This document shows positions 20,645-33,626 of a stretch of 64,000 nt of DNA, piece after piece. Each line of letters starts with the position of its first letter. Within the stretch, counting starts at the first letter, position 1. Under the pieces are notes generated by a model. It was not told where the DNA came from and did no database searches. It saw only the letters and a list, made by a program, of their open reading frames with translations. The position numbers and the translations under genes are program-made. The stretch lies in the NCBI GenBank assembly GCA_003024785.1, contig PUQB01000329.1, positions 1-64,000 of the forward strand, read 5' to 3'. Source of the DNA: Selaginella tamariscina. Taxonomy: Eukaryota; Streptophyta; Lycopodiopsida; Selaginellales; Selaginellaceae.

Positions 20645-22003
20645 TAAGGTAGTATATAGGAGTGAGGGTTCCTGGGTTCATGACTGAGCTCGTTACTCTT
20701 CTCCCGGTGCAAGCTTTAGCTTGTGTTGTTAAGGTACAACCCTCTGTTGTGCCGCCCTAACTTCCAGATGCTAGGGGTACGTCCCACCTTCGGGGTAGCT
20801 TACCCTTAACATTGGTGAATCCATGCCTGGGAGGTCTTGTCGAAATGCACGTTCCAAGAGGCAGAGGTTGAGGCTTGTCTCCAGCCTCCTCCTCCACGTC
20901 AAGCTAGGTGTAGCACTCACGGCCAAGCAAGGCAACATCCGTGTTCTTGTCCAACTATGGGCATGGGATCTTGTTTGACAGGTTCACGTTACCTAGTTCC
21001 TAAAGGTTTATTGAGGGGTTCTAGAGTTGGCATTTAGGAGCCACGTTTGTGGTACTTGGTGCAACTCTTGAATCTAAGGGCTATGGCATGATAGCCCACA
21101 TCGAGAAAGGCAGTGTCACATGGAGATGTGACACTGGGCTAAACGTCACATGGTACAACGCCCTTTGGGGTTATGTCATAGGCTTGTTGCCAAGGGGTTG
21201 GATACTTTAGCAAACAGACATGCTTGTGCTTGCACTAGGGTGCTAAGCCTTGGGCATCTGCTCAAGGGAGGTTAGGTCTCATAACTAAGTGTGCTTTGAC
21301 ACACTTGGCTAGGGAGTGTTCTCCTTGGAAATCAAGGGTTGAACAACCTAAACATGTTAGCAGGAGCCCTTTCGTGAGGCACTCGCAAGGTCATGTGCTT
21401 AGAGTTATCCCAAACCTAGCCTTAGGGAGTTTGCTTAGCAGAACACTCGTGTCCGCCTACGGCGCACACTCGTGTCCTCACTAAGTACTAACCCTAGGTC
21501 TAGGGTATGACTTGGCCACTCAAACCCTTAGGGGTTAGTCGTGGTTCAGGGTACCCCTTGTTGCCCTAAAGGGGTTGTACTCCCGGATGAGGGTGATTCC
21601 TCAAGGGGTAAGTGACGATGCCTTAGCTCTGTCACGGGGGTATGTGTGGAACACACGTCTCCTTGATGGGGGTTAGGGCATGAGCATGTCTAGGTCTTCT
21701 AGGGCAAGACCCTAAGTCAACTAGGGTTATCCCTCAAGGGTTTTGGGGGTAGACACTCTAGGGAGACTTAGGTTAAACCCTAAGTCAACTAGGGTTATCC
21801 CTCAAGGGTTCTGGGGGTAGACATTCTAGGGAGACTTAGGCTAAACCCTAACTCTCCTATCCACTTGGGCATTAGAGTCTAACCCTAGGGGTCGTTGGGG
21901 TTGTTCTGGGAAACTTAGCGTTGCTCACACAGGGTGATAACGCCGAATGGCCACCTGGCAGCCACGTGTTGCCAAGTGTTGGCCCTTTGGGTTAAAACTC
22001 TGA
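20645..22003. repeat. 1.3-kb direct repeat, copy 1
   Basis: GC-richer than its surroundings, with many stops in all frames. It begins near GGAGTGAGGGTTCCTGGG and ends with CACGTGTTGCCAAGTGTT and GGGTTAAAACTCTGACA. Landmarks shared with copy 2 include TTGTGCCGCC, CTTGGGCATC, GGCACTCGCAA and CCTTAGGGAG. The TG...CA-like ends suggest adjacent LTRs or a tandem satellite. Confidence 0.6.
21709..21845. repeat. 68-bp tandem duplication inside copy 1
   Basis: Two nearly identical units beginning ACCCTAAGTCAACTAGGG (21709 and 21777) and ending GAGACTTAGG. Copy 2 does not have this duplication, which accounts for much of the length difference between the copies. Confidence 0.8.
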
Positions 22004-23252
22004 CACATATAGTGAGAGTTCTTAAGTTCATGATTGAGCTCGTTATTCTTTTACCGGTGCAAGTTGGAGCTTATGTTGTCAAGACACAATCTTCTATTGT
22101 GCCGCCTCAACTTCTAGATAATAGAGATATGTCTCACCTTCAGGGTAGCCTACCTTTAATGTTGACGAATTCATGCTTAGGAGGTCTTGTTGGACTGCAT
22201 GTTCTAAAGATCATAAGTTGAGACATGTCTTCACCCTTCTCCTTAACGTCAAGTTAAGGGAGTAATCATAACTAAGTAAGGCACATTCGTGTCCTTGTAC
22301 AATTATGGGCATGAAAATCTTGGTTGACATGTTCTCTTTACTAAGTTTTGAGGAATCACAGAAGGGTTCTAGAGTTGGAATTTAGGATGTTCGTGACACC
22401 TGGTGTAACTCTTAAATGGGCTATGGCATGACAGCCCACACCTTAGGAGATAGTGTCACATAAAAATGTGACATTAGGTTAAATGACATATGATACAATG
22501 CCCAAGGCATGTTTTTTGGGGTTGTCTCATGGGCTCAATGCCAAGGGGTTAAATACTTTAGCAAGTAGGCATGCTTGTGCTCACATTAAAGTGCTAAGCC
22601 TTGGGCATCGGCTTAAGGGAGGTTGGGTCTTATAATTGAGTGTGCTAATGGCACACTTGGCTAAGGGGTGTTCTTTTTGAGATCTAGGGGTTGAATAACT
22701 TAAGCTCATTAGCAAAAGTTCTTTTATGAGGCACTCGCAAAGTTGTGTGCTAAGGGTTGTTCCAAACTAACCTTAGGGAGACTCATGTCCGCATACGGCA
22801 CACATTCATGTCCTTATTGAGTACTAACTCTAGGTTTAGGGTATGTCTTGGACACTCAAACCCTTGGGTTAGTTGTGGTTCAGGGCACTCTCTTGTTGCC
22901 CTAAAAGGGTTAGACTCCCCGATGAGGGTGATTCATCATGATGACTTAGCTATGTCACAAGGGTATGTGCAAGGCATATCTCCTTAGCAAGGTTAGGGCA
23001 TGAACCTATCTAAATCTTTTAGGTTAGGATCTTAAAAGTCTAATTGGTTTATCTTGTAACCCTGCTAAGGAGATAATCATTTTAAGGGACTTAGGGTAGG
23101 ACCCTAAGTCTTGTTTCTATTTAGGCATCTAAGTCAAGCTCTTGAGGTTGTCTTGAAAAACTTAGTATTGCTCACACAAGGTGTTAATGCCGAATGACCA
23201 CTTGGCAATCACATGTTGCCACGTATTGACCCTTCGAGTTAAAACTCTCACT
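22004..23252. repeat. 1.3-kb direct repeat, copy 2
   Basis: Begins CACATATAGTGAGAGTTC and ends CCACGTATTGACCC and GAGTTAAAACTCTCA. Relative to copy 1 the differences are largely C-to-T and G-to-A transitions, as expected of an old methylated repeat. Confidence 0.6.
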
Positions 23253-23254
23253 AG

Positions 23255-23690
23255 GCACCGAGGATTGTGCATAGCCTCAAAAGGCTGCGAGTTTGATTAC
23301 TTTTCAATGTGTAATAATAACCTCATCCTAAAAAATTGAACTTACAACCTTCTAGTGTGACTCGATAATTCAATAGTAACCTCACCTAAGCAAGGTTCAA
23401 AGTCTACACGCCAAGGATGGTGCATGGCCCAAAAGATTGAGAGTTCAATTCTTCTTTTAAGGTACAATATTAACTTTGCCTTAACCTTATGGGTTATACA
23501 CCATCTTTGGTGTCAAGGACGATGCATGACATAAAAAGTTGGGAGTTCAATTATTTTTTTAAAATATAATATTAATGATCCTCGGCACGGAGGTGCATGA
23601 CACAGAAAGTTCTTTTTAAAATATAATATTAATGATCTTCGACACAAGGGACAATGCATGGCCCCAGCGAAATTCAAACAGGTCAACCCA
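23255..23690. repeat. Diverged short tandem repeat
   Basis: About five units of 60-110 bp share CACCAAGGATGGTGCATGGC or a close variant, then CAAAAAGTTGGGAGTTCAAT. Similar CCTTGGTGCC fragments recur near 24010 and 24085. The GAGTTCAATT resembles a tRNA T-arm box, but no tRNA can be folded. Confidence 0.5.
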
Positions 23691-24611
23691 CAAAATTACA
23701 CACATATACATACATACATATATATGCATAAATGCATAAGCATGTATACATATACATATGTATATGGACACACATATTTGCAACACAACATTACTTAAGT
23801 CAAATTTTTTTTATTGATTAAAGGATCTTTAGAAATTAAATCATAAATATATTTGAATAAACTTGTTTCCTTCTTTTATATAAAAGAAACTATATGGTGG
23901 TAATAAAGAGTGCATATTTTGGTTGTTGAATTGTTGTTCACGAATCATTAATTATTGTTATACAAGTTTAGATCTATGTATGTCTTTATTAAAAATTAAA
24001 AATTAATCATCCTTGGTGCCGAGATCATTTGTGAAATACGTATAGCATTGTAATATAATTATATAGCAATCCATGAATATGTCCTTGGCACCAAGGACAA
24101 TATTTTCTTTAAATTTCAAACAAATCGTAGGGAAGTGTATAGACGTTTGTATGGAACTATATGAAAATGTATGGTATCATGCAAGCTTTAATGCGCCATT
24201 TAGCCTACCCCTCATTAAGTTAAGAATAATGATTGAGTTAAGAGTCATTAAATAATTAAGCCCAGGTATTGTCAAGTCACAACCCAAGAGCAGGATAAAA
24301 ACAAGAAGGCTTGACTCAAGAGCAAGGTAAGAACAAGGAACAAGACAAGAATAAGGAACATGACAAGAATGATCGTATAATGATTGATGTTGATAATAAC
24401 TGATTGTACAACAATTAGGTTAGAGCTTTTATACTTATAACTCCAAGAGCTAATCTAGGCATGAGCTAAAAATAATGTCCTTTATCTTGTAGGTATTGTA
24501 AGCATATCCTGTAGGTATATTTTGTAGGCATATCATATATCCTGTATCCTGTAGGTCGTATTTTGTAAGTATATTTTGTATTCTGTATCAGGTCATGACT
24601 GCATCTCCTCC

Positions 24612-24989
24612 TTAAGGACGAGTTCCACGAGTCCTACGACCTGGTTTAGCAGGATAACATTGATGAAAGGCAACAACCTTAGAAGAATCATGGAGTAAAC
24701 TGGGTGTAGGTTCCCAAGTGCAATCGATAGTTAAATAACCTTTCCAATTCTCTAAATATTGAAGTTGGTAGTGATGAAGACGAGAATCAAGAATGGCTGC
24801 AACTTCGTACTCAAGTTCATCGTCAATGACCACAAAAGGGGGAGAAGAAGAAGCATAACCAGGAAGAGAAGAAGGATGATATGGTTCCAACAAAGAGGTG
24901 TGAAATACATAATGAAGTTTCATAATAAATGGTAGCTCTAGTCGGAAAGTTACAGGATTGACCTTAACTACAATCCTATAAGGGCCCAA
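24612..24989 (-). pseudogene. Integrase C-terminal end and chromodomain of the decayed gypsy element
   Basis: An open stretch of 125 residues with GPYRIVVKVNPVTFRLELP (end of integrase) and a chromodomain reading [24 protein letters not shown] and CTWEP. The YxV, W and WEP aromatic positions are kept. Confidence 0.8.
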
Positions 24990-25607
24990 TTGTTAAAATT
25001 CAACTTAGAAAAAGGCATGTTGGTGCGAATATGCCGACGAAGAAGCCACACGAGATCACCAACCTTGTATGTAGGTGCCGGTTAATGATGAGCATCAGTG
25101 TGACACTTATACCATTCCTGTGCCTGCTAAAAATGAACTCGGAGATCATCTTGTACCTAACAAAGATACTGAAGACGATCATGTACTGCAGGAGTGGAAG
25201 AAGGAAAAGCATAATGAGCAAAGTTAAAACATGGATGGTAACTTGTAAGAGCGAAGAAAGGTGTTTGGCTTGTAGATGCGTGAACAGAGTTGTTGTAAAA
25301 CAAACTCCACTATAGGAAGAAGGTCTAACCAGTTGTCCTATTGGTAACTAATGCAGCAACAAAGATACTGCTCCAAGGTCTGAATCATGCATTCTAACTG
25401 CTCATTAGTTTGCGGATGATATCATGAAGAAAGATCCGTTTTAACTTGTAGACTTCGGAGAAACTCTCGCCAAAATCTAGACATGAATTATGAGCCTTGA
25501 TCAGAAACAATGCTCTCAAGAAGACCATGATATCGGAACACTTTGCGGATCACCGACTCAGCAATTGTCTGGCATGTAGCCATTTTGTTATAGGGCAGGA
25601 AATGGGC

Positions 25608-26151
25608 CTATTTAGTAAACCAGTCAACTATCACAAGAACTACATCAAATCCACGAGGAGGAAGATCTGTGAGGAAATCCATAGAAATGGATCTCCAAGG
25701 AGTAGAGGGAATATGAAGAGGACAAAGAAGACTAAAGGGCGAATAACAAAGCATTTTTGACCTGTTCCGTACAAACTTTTCCATAAAACCTCGCAACCCA
25801 GGCCACCAATAGTTGCGAGTCACCAACTCAATTGTCTTGGCCACACCAAAATGTCTTGTAGCTGGGGTATCATGACAATCCTGTACCACACGAGCCCTGT
25901 AAACACCAACATGAATGTACAAGAGGACCTTCTCGGTATAGGAGTCCGTCCTGTATGGTGAACAACTTGTAGTCTATACGAGAACTGGAGGAAGAGGAGC
26001 TTACGATGTTAGGACTAATGTGTGAGAACACATTCTTTGCCAAGTCATTTGTAGCTAATTGCAAACGAATGCCTTGTAAAAGTGTTGAATTTGATGGAGC
26101 CTGATGAACCTGTAGTGCCGCAAGCCGAAATCGATCAGGACCCAACAACAT
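25608..26151 (-). pseudogene. Integrase N-terminal zinc-finger and core fragment of the decayed gypsy element
   Basis: Two frames give [20 protein letters not shown] and [18 protein letters not shown], the integrase zinc-finger end and start of the catalytic core. Compared with the young copy, the cysteine pair of the HHCC finger is lost at the frame break. Confidence 0.75.
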
Positions 26152-26285
26152 TTGCTTTTGATAGTTATATGCTTATAGATAATAATAAAATCAAAATGTG
26201 ACAAGAATTCCGCCCACCTAGCTTGTCACCGATTGAGAACTCGAGCCGTTTGAAAAAACTCCAGGTTTTTGTGATCCATAAGAAT

Positions 26286-27355
26286 TTATACAGGATCCGC
26301 AACACCTTCTAGGAAATGCCACCACTCCTTAAACGAATCCACAATGACTTTGAGTTCCTTATCATGAATCTCGTAATTGATCTCCACTGAAAGAAACTTA
26401 CGAGAGTGAAAAGCTACAAGATGGAGTAACTTGTCTTCTCCAACTTGTGATAGGATAGAACCTATTACAAAGTTCAAAGCATCTGCTTCAACAAATAAGG
26501 AACGAGAAGGATCAGGATGTGCTAAAATTGGAGTTGTCGTGAAGGTGTCCTTGAGTGCTGTGAATGCATGTTCCACTTTATTAGACCAAGAGAAATCCCC
26601 TGTGCGCTTAATGAGTTTTGTGAATGGAAGTACACGCTTGGAGAAGTCTTGTATGAATCACCTGTAGAAGTTTTAAAGCCAAGGAATATTATACGTCTTG
26701 TACAGACTTGGGCCTCTCCCATTCCACGATAGTCTTCACCTTTGTGCATGTCCATGGAAACACCAGCAGGAGAGACGATGTAGCCCAAGAACTCCCAATA
26801 TCCCTGTCAAAAAAAAAAACACTTTTCCAACTTCGCATACATGCCATACTCACGAAGCTTTTGTAGAACTAGTCGTACATACTTATCATGTGCCGCCTGG
26901 TATTTGGAGAATTCAGGATGTTATCGAGGTAGATCACCACAAATTGGTCTAAGAAGTCACGAAAGATATCGTTCATCATGTGTTGAAACACGGTTGGGGC
27001 ATTTGTAAGTCCAAAAGGCATCACCATGTACTCGAAGTGTCCATACCTTGTACGAAAATTAGTCTTTCACTCATCGCTTAGACAAATCTGTACACGATTG
27101 TAGGCCCCTCGTAAGTCAATCTTCGTGAACACTTTTGCTTTGAGAAGTTCTAGGATCAATGGCAACAGGTACCGGTTCTAGATAGTGACTTGATTCAAAC
27201 CCTTGTAGTCCACAACTAAATGCAAATTCCCATCTTTCTTCTTGACAAAGAAGATAGGTGTTCATGTAGAGAACTTTGAATGACAAATGAAGCTGGATAC
27301 CAAGTTGTCCTCCATGTACTAGTAAAGACCTCCAATTATGTAGGTAATAGTGCAT
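26286..27355 (-). pseudogene. Reverse transcriptase and RNase H fragments of the decayed gypsy element
   Basis: RNase [21 protein letters not shown] in a 96-residue open stretch. Reverse transcriptase upstream is spread over several frames ([18 protein letters not shown] near 26788). Numerous stops and shifts. Confidence 0.75.
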
Positions 27356-28779
27356 AAATCAATCCGAACGATGGAGTCTTCCCCTCTGCAAAATTGATGG
27401 GACAGTCGTAGGACTTGTGAATAGGAAGAACTATAGCCTTGTGAATAGGGAAGAACTATAGCCTTGTGCTTATCAAAATGTCCTAAAAGGAGTGATATTT
27501 AGATGGTAAGGAAGAAGTAGGAAAAAGAAGAAGGAGATTGAAAAACAGGAGAGTCAGATATAAGAGAGGTAGAAGAGGACGTAAGAGTTACTTAAAAAGC
27601 AAAAAGATGAAAAGGAGCAGGATCAATAACAAGTTCGTACATAGTAGTGGTAAGAACGCGGAAAGGAGAAGGAGGGAGATGTGAATGAAAAAGAAAAAGG
27701 ATCTTAGGGAATGGAACAAAAGTAGAGTAATGAAAAGAGGCAAGAGTGGGGAAAACCTGTGCTGATGGTTGACGAGTGTACAAGATTGGAAGAACCCTGT
27801 ACAGAAGTATGTGAATGCACAAGAGTGAGGAGAGCATGTGAATGTGTTGACGAACTAACAGGAGGTGGATCTTGTCGAGGAGGAACCTTCGACACTAATA
27901 TAGAAGCAGGCACAGTCAATCATGTAGTTTGTACTGCCTCAGACACTAAGGTCATATCCTGCACACAAAAATGTACAAGATTGATCCTGGCTGCCAAAGA
28001 GGAAAATGTGAGCGTCTTAGACCTCCAATCAATCTGAGGATTTGCAACCATGAACCATGGCATGCCCAAAACAATGGAAGTCGTTCAAGTCTTGATCAAG
28101 TTGAAGGAAATCGAATAATTGAATGCGCCATGGGTGCAAGAGAGAGGTGTGGTAACATGGGTAACTACACCAGAAGTAATCAAACGACCATATGCAACCT
28201 CTATAGGAACTGCACGCTTCAACTTTATCACTGGAATGCCATGCTGAGCTGCAAAAGTGTCATCCATGAAGCATGCATTTGCACTAGTGTCTAACAGGGC
28301 AAACTCCTTGAGCTCTCGATTATTGAGGTGAATGTATACAAGAAACTTGAGTGATGGAATGGTGTGAGCAGCACCAATGGAGCCTGTGCCTACGTCCAAC
28401 TTCGCGGTTCCTAGACGAAGTGGACATTGAAGTTTTTCAACTTAATTTCAACTTCAACTTCATGTGTCTTAAACTTCATGGCTTTAACAGGACATTTTAC
28501 CACCTTGTGTCCTACTTCACCACAATACAAGCATAAGTGCTCACTGCAATGACATTGCTTCTCAAAGCTGAAAATGGGCCACGCTTGTATTTGTCAACCT
28601 CTATAGGAACTACTCCAAAAGATGTTGTAGGAACATGTGCTACAGCTATAGGATTGGCTTGTAGGAACTGATGACGGAATTTTCATGATAATGTTCGAAT
28701 AAATGTTTGTCGCAACGAATGGCCTGTTACATGATCTCCGCTAAGGTTTGAGCATCTGGTAATGTAAGGAGAAGGTCCT

Positions 28780-29405
28780 TCACGTCATCCCTCAACCCAA
28801 ATGGAAGTGTTCAATCAATGTAGTCTTGTCCCATGGAATGTTCATGCAAAGTTGCTAAAATTCGGATGCATAGACTAAAATTGGTCAAAATCCTTGTGCG
28901 AGCTTCCTTAACTTTGTGTATGTGGAATGATACTTATCAAGATCTCCAAAGCAGGCTTCAAAGGCAGCCACAAATTCTTCAAAGTCTTCTATCAATGGGT
29001 CGTCATGCTCCAGCAAAGGGGCAACCCAAGCTCGTGGGGATCTAACTAATAAGGATGCCAAAAGGCCAGCAAAGGGGCAACCCAAGCCCGTGGGAATCCA
29101 ACTAGTAAGGATGCCAAAAGGCTAACCTTTTGTGCATTAGTCGAGTAGTAGTGTGGTTGCATGCAGATCAAAAGCTTGATTTGATTAAGAAAACCTTGGA
29201 AATCGACGCGATTGTCATTGAACTTTTCTGGCATGCTGATATTTTGCTCTAAAGAAGAGTTTGATATAGAGGAAATCACGGATGCTTGAAAGAGAGCCTG
29301 TGTAGTAGCCTTGGATGATGCATCAACAGTTGCATGCGCCGCATTGGTGGAACCTTGCAGATCTGTAACCACTTGGTGCAAAGTGGCTAGCTCATGAAGC
29401 AACAT
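28780..29405 (-). pseudogene. gag fragment of the decayed gypsy element
   Basis: Reads ISMPEKFNDNRVDFQGFLNQ, then KLLICMQPHYYST and PRAWVAPLL, EDFEEFVAAFEACFGDLDKY: a retrotrans_gag-type capsid region split by stops. A block of about 62 bp containing AGCAAAGGGGCAACCCAAGC is duplicated (29010-29110). Confidence 0.75.
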
Positions 29406-29740
29406 TTGGTGTTCGCATTGAAATTACTCAAAATTTGCCATGATCTGTGAAAAAAAAAAGAAGGAAAACAAAAGAAAAGAACTAAGGGAAAAAAAGTAAC
29501 TCGAAATTGGAGAGCTATGAAATCAGTTATTATTAAACTATCAAGCCACAACCCAAGAGCAGGATAAGAATAAGGAGGCTTGACTCAAGAGCAAGGAACA
29601 AAACAAAAATAAGGAGCTAATCTAGGCATGAGCTAAAAATAATGGTCCCTTATTCTGTTGGTATATCATGTAAGCATATCCTGTAGGCATATCATCTTGT
29701 ATCATGTAAGCATATCCTGTATTTATATCAAGTCGTGACA

Positions 29741-30440
29741 TGTATAAAATCTTAAGAATAAACTCATCAAATTACTAGGTTGAGGGCTTAGCCTAAGAAT
29801 ATAACTTCTAGCTTAAGAATAAATTCATTATGTTAAAGATAATCGCTAAATTAAGGGTCCAACTTAATAACTGGTAATTAAATAATTAACCTAAGAGCTT
29901 AAGGATAAATTCACTATGAATCTAGCTTAAGGATAAACTCATTAAGTTAAGGATAATGCATAGATAACAACTAAGTAAATAATAAACTATTATAGTAAAT
30001 ACTTAAGTCCATTAATGGTCATCATAAACCCACATAGCACTATCAAGATTGATGGATTAGGCATGGGTTATGCATGATTATGCATGGCATGAGTACTTAG
30101 AGATAAACTCACTATGTTAAGGATCATAATTGGATTAAGGGTAAACTCATTAGGTTAAAGATAACAAATGGGTTTAGGGAGTATAATAACTAGGTTAAGG
30201 ATACGGTTTAAGAATAAACTCACCAAATTAAGGATAACAACTGAGTTATAAAGGCTAATAACAACTAGATTAAGGGTCATTAAATAATTAAGCCCAAATA
30301 TTTGTAAACCTAGGAGCTTAAGAATAAACTTATCAAATTAAAAATAACAATTATGTTAAGATACAGTTTAAAGATAAACTCATTAGGGTCTACTAAGTTA
30401 AGAATAATAATTGAGTTAAGGATTTATTAATTAATAAATT
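29741..30440. repeat. Degenerate AT-rich tandem repeat
   Basis: Many variants of AGAATAAACTCATCAAATTA and AGGATAATAACTGAGTTAAG follow one another. The string GTCATTAAATAATTAAGCCC occurs both here (30285) and at the left edge of the decayed gypsy element (24246), so the element inserted within this repeat family. Confidence 0.6.
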
Positions 30441-31000
30441 ATTATTCTTATCAACAATGTAGTTTTTTTATTTATCAGAAACTTATTTAGAATCTTTATT
30501 ATGTTTTGTAGTGTTTATATGTTAAATTATGGATTAAAACTTCATGTTATACACAATGTATATAAGTTCAATATTCTAATGAAGCTTTTTATGAATTAAT
30601 TATTAAATTATATGTCTAGTTTTGTAAAATAAATTATAATAGTAATTATTATAACTTTGACATAAAACTTAATAAAGTTATAAATTTGTCTCTCTATTGA
30701 TGAAAAGTGGGGTTTTATTACAATGTTTTGAGAATGTGACAAGATTTGATGCATATATGTTAAAAACCTTTTAAAGTATTATTAATGAGTTTATTAACTC
30801 ATTGAGTTCATGTCTTATGACTTTAATCACCTTATAAAAAAAATTTATTATTATCGTGATAAATATTATAATAAGTCTAGTGGACAACTTTGTTTGTATA
30901 AATAATATTATATAAAAAAAGAATAATTATTTAATATTTTTTAAAATTTTAGAAATCAATACATAAGATGAACTCTCACTTTGATCCAACTCAACAACAT
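30441..31000. other. AT-rich interval
   Basis: No feature seen between the degenerate repeat and the PPR gene. Confidence 0.5.
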
Positions 31001-31006
31001 ACTTCA

Positions 31007-32497
31007 CTATCTCATTATTATCTCTATATATTTACACAAACAAGTAGTGAAATCTTCAACACTAGGAACAAAAGGCATATTCTCGAGAAGATCTTGGGCA
31101 TCTAATGTATAACCACACTTACAAAGTAAATCAATTACACAACTATAGTGCTCTTTCCCAACCTCAAAGTCATGATCATACTTCATCGAGATAAAGTAAT
31201 ATTTCCCAATATTTAGATCTCCAGAGTAACAACTTCCTTGAAGAATGTAACGAAAACACTCTTTATCAACTTGAAACCCATTCACTTGCATGCTCATGTA
31301 GACATCTATAGTCTCTTGCATATGCCCTTTCTGGGCATATGCATCTGCGACTTTCTTATACGAGTCGCAGTCCCTCTCAGGCATTCCTTCAAAAAGATCT
31401 CTCATTGAGTCTATGTTACCAGTTCTTGTAAATGCAGAAACTATTGTGTTCCACGTGACCGCGTCCCTCTCCGGCATCGTGTCGAAATAGAGTTTCGCAT
31501 TGTCAATGTATCCGACTTGGGCGTACGCCGAAAGCATTGCATTCATCGATATTATACTCAAGAGTGGCATCTGGTCGAACATGCACTTCGACTCCTCGAT
31601 ATGCCCATGTCGGGCATATACAGATAACATCACAGTGAAGGAAACCACATTCTTTTTTGGCATCACATCAAACAAATACTTTGCATTCTCGAGACGGCCC
31701 TTTTCCGCATATGCCAAGAGAAGGCCAGTGAATGAGATTACATCCCACACAGGCATGTTATAGAAGAACTCACATGTTTTCTTCAGTTCACCATGTGTCG
31801 AGAATGTAGTTAAGACGAGGTTGTAAGTGGCTAGATCCTTCTCAGGCATACTTTCAAACACAAGCTTTGCTTCATGCAAGTGCCCTTTCTGGTATACGAG
31901 GTGAGTAGAGTAGTCCATGATATAATGTCCCACTTGGGCATTCGATCAAACATATATTCCACTTTTTGTAGGCACCCACAGTGCATATAAGCTGATAAGA
32001 GCGCATTCCAAGAGGCAATGCTACAACAGGGCATGTTATTAAACAATAGCTCAGCTTGTTGCATTTGCCCATTCCGGGCAAACCCAGTAAGCATCGCGTT
32101 CCATATGGGGATATCCCACTGGGCATTGTATACAGTACTTCGCAGGCTTTCGGAGCTTACCGTGGCTTCCGTACATAGTGATCATGGTCGTACAAGAGGA
32201 GAGGCTCCACTCGGGAATGGATTCGAACACTGCCTCTGCGGGGAGGATATGCCCATTCTGGGCATATGCACCGAGCATGGAGTCCAATGCAACGAGGTCC
32301 CAACAAGGCATCGTATCGAAGAGAGACCTTGCTTGTATTACTAAACCGTGAGTGGAATATGCTCTCAGCATGGTGGTGTATGAAATGACATCCTTCTCTG
32401 TCATTGTATCGAATATACTCTTTGCTTCCCGCAGATGCCCTTTACGGGCATATGCTGCAAGCTTGAGATTGTATGTTAATACGTCGGTACACATCAT
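31007..32497 (-). CDS. Pentatricopeptide repeat (PPR) protein
   Basis: About 490 residues across three frames; frames one and three are the same, so two opposite one-base shifts (near 32140-32125 and 31940-31890) would restore a single reading frame. It is made of about 11-12 tandem repeats of 31 residues with the pattern LLSAYAxxGxIxxAxxxFDxMPxxDxxSW, for example MLSVYARHGHIEESKCMFDQ and VSAFTRTGNIDSMRDLFEGM. The last third changes to longer P/L2/S2-like repeats (MQVNGFQVDKECFRYILQG, CVIDLLCKCGYTLDAQDLL). There is no E or DYW extension before the stop. PPR proteins bind organelle RNA with one base per repeat. The first residues MMCTDVLTYNL contain no transit peptide, so the 5' end is probably missing or lies in another exon. 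The run of short S-type repeats is typical of lycophytes. Confidence 0.8.
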
Positions 32498-33299
32498 ATA
32501 TAATAAATCTTCAATATAGTTTTTATTTTCATTACGTAACTAATAAAAAATCATATTTTGCAAAGACATATGTTATAACTTTTAAATCAAGCAATTAATA
32601 TAAAATCTATATTTTAACAAGATTATGTATGTGCTTGACAATGTTATTGGACATATGTACATGTAATGCCATGGATATACATATGACTGTGCAATGTGCC
32701 TTTTATACTATGTATATGTGTATATACATCATCCACACACATTCGTGTGTGAGTATATGTCACTTATTCTTTGTTTCCTATAAACATATAAAAGATATAC
32801 ATATATTCGTTCGTTGATGTAATATTTTATTAAATGTTCGTTAAGCCAATACAAAGATCATTCAACTCTAGTTGAATGTCTTGTACATAGGATTACACAT
32901 ATTTACAACTCTTAAGATCTTAAAAATCACATTTTTCATCCTAAAATTTCTATAATACTCTTATTATAATAAGTATTTTAGTATTAACATTTAAGTTAAT
33001 TTAAAAAATAAATTTTAAAAAAAACTTTAGAAAGAATTAAAACTGAAACAAAATTATCTAGAAAACTTTATGTAATATTTTCTAACAATTGTTAATATTA
33101 TTTCTTATTTAAACAAATTCAATATTAGTCACTTTATTTAACCTTTAATATTTTCTTACTATTATTTTATTGATTTGTGTAGGAATATATATTTAATTTA
33201 TAGTAAATTTTAATAAAATACAATGAAATAAAATAAAAATGTATAGATAGTTTATAATAAACTAAAGTAAATTAAATTGCGACAGATTGAACATTTTTT
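32498..33299. other. AT-rich intergenic region
   Basis: AT-rich with short TG/CA runs near 32700. Nothing recognisable on either strand. Confidence 0.5.
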
Positions 33300-33626
33300 T
33301 TGCGAGGCATGGGATTTTCTACAACCCTCCAACATAGACGGCATTACAAGAGCAATTGTTGCAAGCGGAGAAAGCTAGTCTCAAAGTTCAACTTGCCAAT
33401 GTGAAGACACGCTAAAAGAATTATGGGGTTACTTTTGTCACTGATGCATAGCACGACACAAGGAATCATCATATCTTGCATACAACAAAGGATAGTTAAC
33501 TTTCCTTGAGGTCATTGATATATCGTTTAGCAAGAAGATTGCCAATAATGACATTGTCTTTGCAACATGGGAGTAAGGTATTGAGATTGTCAGAGAAGAG
33601 AATGTTCTTTTTGTTGTCACGGATGG
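33300..33626 (+). pseudogene. hAT-family transposase relic, N-terminal side of the insertion
   Basis: The plus strand reads YGVTFVTDA near 33421-33447 and REENVLFVVTDG near 33592-33626, which match the conserved YGxxxxxDxW and ENVVQVVTDN strings of BED/DUF659-type hAT transposases. The reading frame is broken. It stops abruptly at the LTR at 33627 and resumes at 46917 with NSEASNRVATNILEARRPKI. Confidence 0.65.

Larger units (their letters stand above)
24270..29740 (-). mobile_element. Decayed chromodomain Ty3/gypsy retrotransposon
   Basis: A full-length but stop-ridden relative of the element at 37677-43829, on the minus strand. LTRs lie at 24270-24600 and about 29539-29740; the second is internally deleted. 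The element starts TGTCAAGTCACAACCC. The flanking 5 bp are GGTAT and TGTAT, a target duplication with one change. In minus-strand order the internal region holds gag (about 29400-28780), aspartic protease with LLDTSANACF (about 28300), reverse transcriptase and RNase H (about 27350-26290), integrase (about 25920-25000) and a chromodomain (about 24840-24650). None is intact, so it is non-autonomous now. Confidence 0.85.

Noticed and set aside
21709..21845. Telomere-like CCCTAA repeats
   Set aside because: The ACCCTAAGTC and AACCCTAAC strings are not in register and belong to a 68-bp duplication; this is not an interstitial telomere array.
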